NCBI GenBank assembly: GCA_021784375.1
Contig: JAJXSV010000109.1
Coordinates: forward strand, 1 to 6,653
Direction of reading: 5' to 3'
Length of the DNA stretch: 6,653 nucleotides
Source of the DNA: Actinomycetes bacterium
GTDB taxonomy: Bacteria; Actinomycetota; Actinomycetes; S36-B12; UBA5976
Under the pieces are notes generated by a model. The model was not told the origin of the DNA. It saw nothing but the letters and a program-made list of their open reading frames with translations, and ran no database searches. A program made the position numbers and the translations under genes. This document shows positions 5,996-6,653 of this stretch, piece after piece; position 1 is the first letter of the stretch; each line of letters begins with the position of its first letter.

Positions 5996-6005
5996 ACCGT
6001 ACGGT
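5996..6005. promoter_or_regulatory. 10-bp perfect palindrome, possible operator
   Basis: ACCGTACGGT is its own reverse complement. The same half-sites recur as ACCGT-N8-ACGGT at 5896-5913, nearer the ABC ATPase gene. A dimeric regulator is possible but not identified, and one short palindrome can occur by chance. Confidence 0.25.
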
Positions 6006-6161
6006 AAGGCGCGGCCGCTGGCGAGCGTGGCGGCCCACCCAGCGTGGCGCGTGTTGCCCGATCCCAGCCGGTGAACCGGCGGAATCCGCCCCGCCCGGGG
6101 CGCCCGGGCCCGACGGCCTGTGACCTTGGTCCCGCGCGTCATGGCGCCGCGCAGGAGCAAC

Positions 6162-6167
6162 TAGATT
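6162..6167 (+). promoter_or_regulatory. Candidate -10 element of ppdK
   Basis: TAGATT fits TANNNT and predicts a start near 6174, leaving a leader of about 29 bases before the ATG. The -35 position holds only TCATGG, a weak match. It lies in a short A/T-richer stretch that contrasts with the GC-rich DNA upstream, as promoters often do. Confidence 0.45.
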
Positions 6168-6202
6168 TCGTGTGTTCCGCGAATCTTCGAAATGGATGAC
6201 GC

Positions 6203-6653
6203 ATGCAGAAGTACGTCTATGACTTCACCGAGGGCGATCGCACGATGAGCGACCTCCTCGGTGGCAAGGGTGCAAACCTCGCCGAGATGACCAAGCTCGG
6301 GCTGCCGGTGCCCCCCGGCTTCACCATCACCACCGACGCCTGCAAGGCCTACATGGCCGAGGGCCACCAGCCCGCGGGCATGGCCGAGCAGGTGGCAGTC
6401 CACCTCGCCGCCACCGAGAGCCGCGTCGGCCGCAAGTTCGGGGACGCCAAGGATCCGCTCCTCGTCTCCGTGCGCTCCGGAGCCAAGTTCTCCATGCCCG
6501 GCATGATGGAGACGGTGCTGAACATCGGCCTCAACGACGAGACCATCAAGGGCCTCTCCGCCGCCACCGGGAGCGACCGCTTCGCCTGGGACTCCTACCG
6601 TCGCCTGATCCAGATGTTCGGCAAGACCGTGCTCAACATCGAGTCCCACCACT
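6203..6653 (+). CDS. ppdK: Pyruvate, phosphate dikinase, N-terminal part cut by window edge
   Basis: PPDK interconverts pyruvate + ATP + Pi with PEP + AMP + PPi in the cytoplasm. It serves gluconeogenesis or, in PPi-using anaerobes and propionibacteria, glycolysis. About 150 residues of a family usually near 870-900 are visible, all within the N-terminal ATP-grasp nucleotide-binding region: KYVYDFTEGDRTM at 3-15, DLLGGKGANLAEM at 17-29, GLPVPPGFTITTDAC at about 33-47, and VSVRSGAKFSMPGMM (about 92-106) followed by ETVLNIGLND, the hallmark ATP-binding stretch that separates PPDK from PEP synthase. The ATG start gives the family's usual MxKYVYDF beginning; other nearby ATGs are out of frame. 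The ribosome site is weak (GGATGA, only 3 bases before the ATG). The His-domain and PEP-binding barrel lie beyond the edge. It diverges from the sugar ABC ATPase gene; shared regulation by sugar supply is possible but not shown. Confidence 0.95.
   Translation, partial: MQKYVYDFTEGDRTMSDLLGGKGANLAEMTKLGLPVPPGFTITTDACKAYMAEGHQPAGMAEQVAVHLAATESRVGRKFGDAKDPLLVSVRSGAKFSMPGMMETVLNIGLNDETIKGLSAATGSDRFAWDSYRRLIQMFGKTVLNIESHH

Larger units (their letters stand above)
5737..6202. other. 466-bp divergent intergenic region, no credible gene
   Basis: This stretch separates the divergent ABC ATPase and PPDK genes. Open frames on both strands here have arginine/proline-rich, low-complexity translations, no family resemblance and no good ribosome sites, so I call no gene. 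No tRNA or rRNA is recognisable. It contains a GC-rich hairpin near the ATPase gene (5788-5811), a candidate -10 for that gene (5867-5872), phased GCAAC repeats (5907-5946), a perfect 15-bp stem-loop (5944-5986), a 10-bp palindrome (5996-6005), a cluster of short GC hairpins (6067-6102) and a candidate -10 for ppdK (6162-6167). Confidence 0.7.

Noticed and set aside
5687..6160. Open frames of 114-192 codons on both strands across the divergent intergenic region
   Set aside because: They overlap one another and the 15-bp stem-loop. Their products are Arg/Pro/Gly-rich with no similarity to known families, and none has a convincing start context.
1..6653. CRISPR array, insertion sequence, phage genes, tRNA or rRNA
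   Set aside because: I found no regularly spaced repeats with unique spacers, no transposase or integrase motifs, no terminal inverted repeats around a gene, and no cloverleaf or rRNA-like sequence.

Overview
The window is high-GC DNA with strongly G/C-biased third codon positions, GTG starts, TANNNT-type -10 motifs and one apparently leaderless gene. With an actinobacterial LCP protein, a DUF4032 protein, a multi-sugar ABC ATPase and pyruvate, phosphate dikinase, this points to an actinobacterium. A Propionibacteriales-like host is plausible, since PPi-linked glycolytic enzymes are prominent there, but no marker gene proves it.

Layout: (1) 1-2163, minus strand, a two-gene unit: an LCP (LytR-CpsA-Psr) glycopolymer ligase followed 11 bp later by a UDP-glucose 6-dehydrogenase that runs off the left edge. 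(2) 2164-2257, a compact divergent promoter region. (3) 2258-3283, plus strand, an ExoA-like family 2 glycosyltransferase whose start sits directly behind a -10 motif. (4) 3284-3311, a 28-bp convergent gap with a GC hairpin across the glycosyltransferase stop codon. (5) 3312-5736, minus strand, a two-gene unit: a UgpC/MsmK/SugC-type sugar ABC ATPase followed 28 bp later by a DUF4032 protein with a kinase-like N-terminal half. (6) 5737-6202, a 466-bp divergent intergenic region with no credible gene. It holds a perfect 15-bp stem-loop, helically phased short repeats, a palindrome and promoter-like motifs. (7) 6203 to the right edge, plus strand, the N-terminal third or less of pyruvate, phosphate dikinase (about 150 codons).

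How the genes fit together: Ugd (UDP-glucuronate supply), the ExoA-like transferase (sugar transfer at the membrane) and the LCP protein (attachment of finished polymer to peptidoglycan) form a plausible surface-glycopolymer set. The ABC ATPase would power sugar import, probably for permeases encoded elsewhere because none is present here. PPDK links pyruvate and PEP through PPi and AMP/ATP. The genes are ordinary members of known families. The less explained parts are the kinase-like DUF4032 protein beside the ATPase and the structured 466-bp intergenic region.
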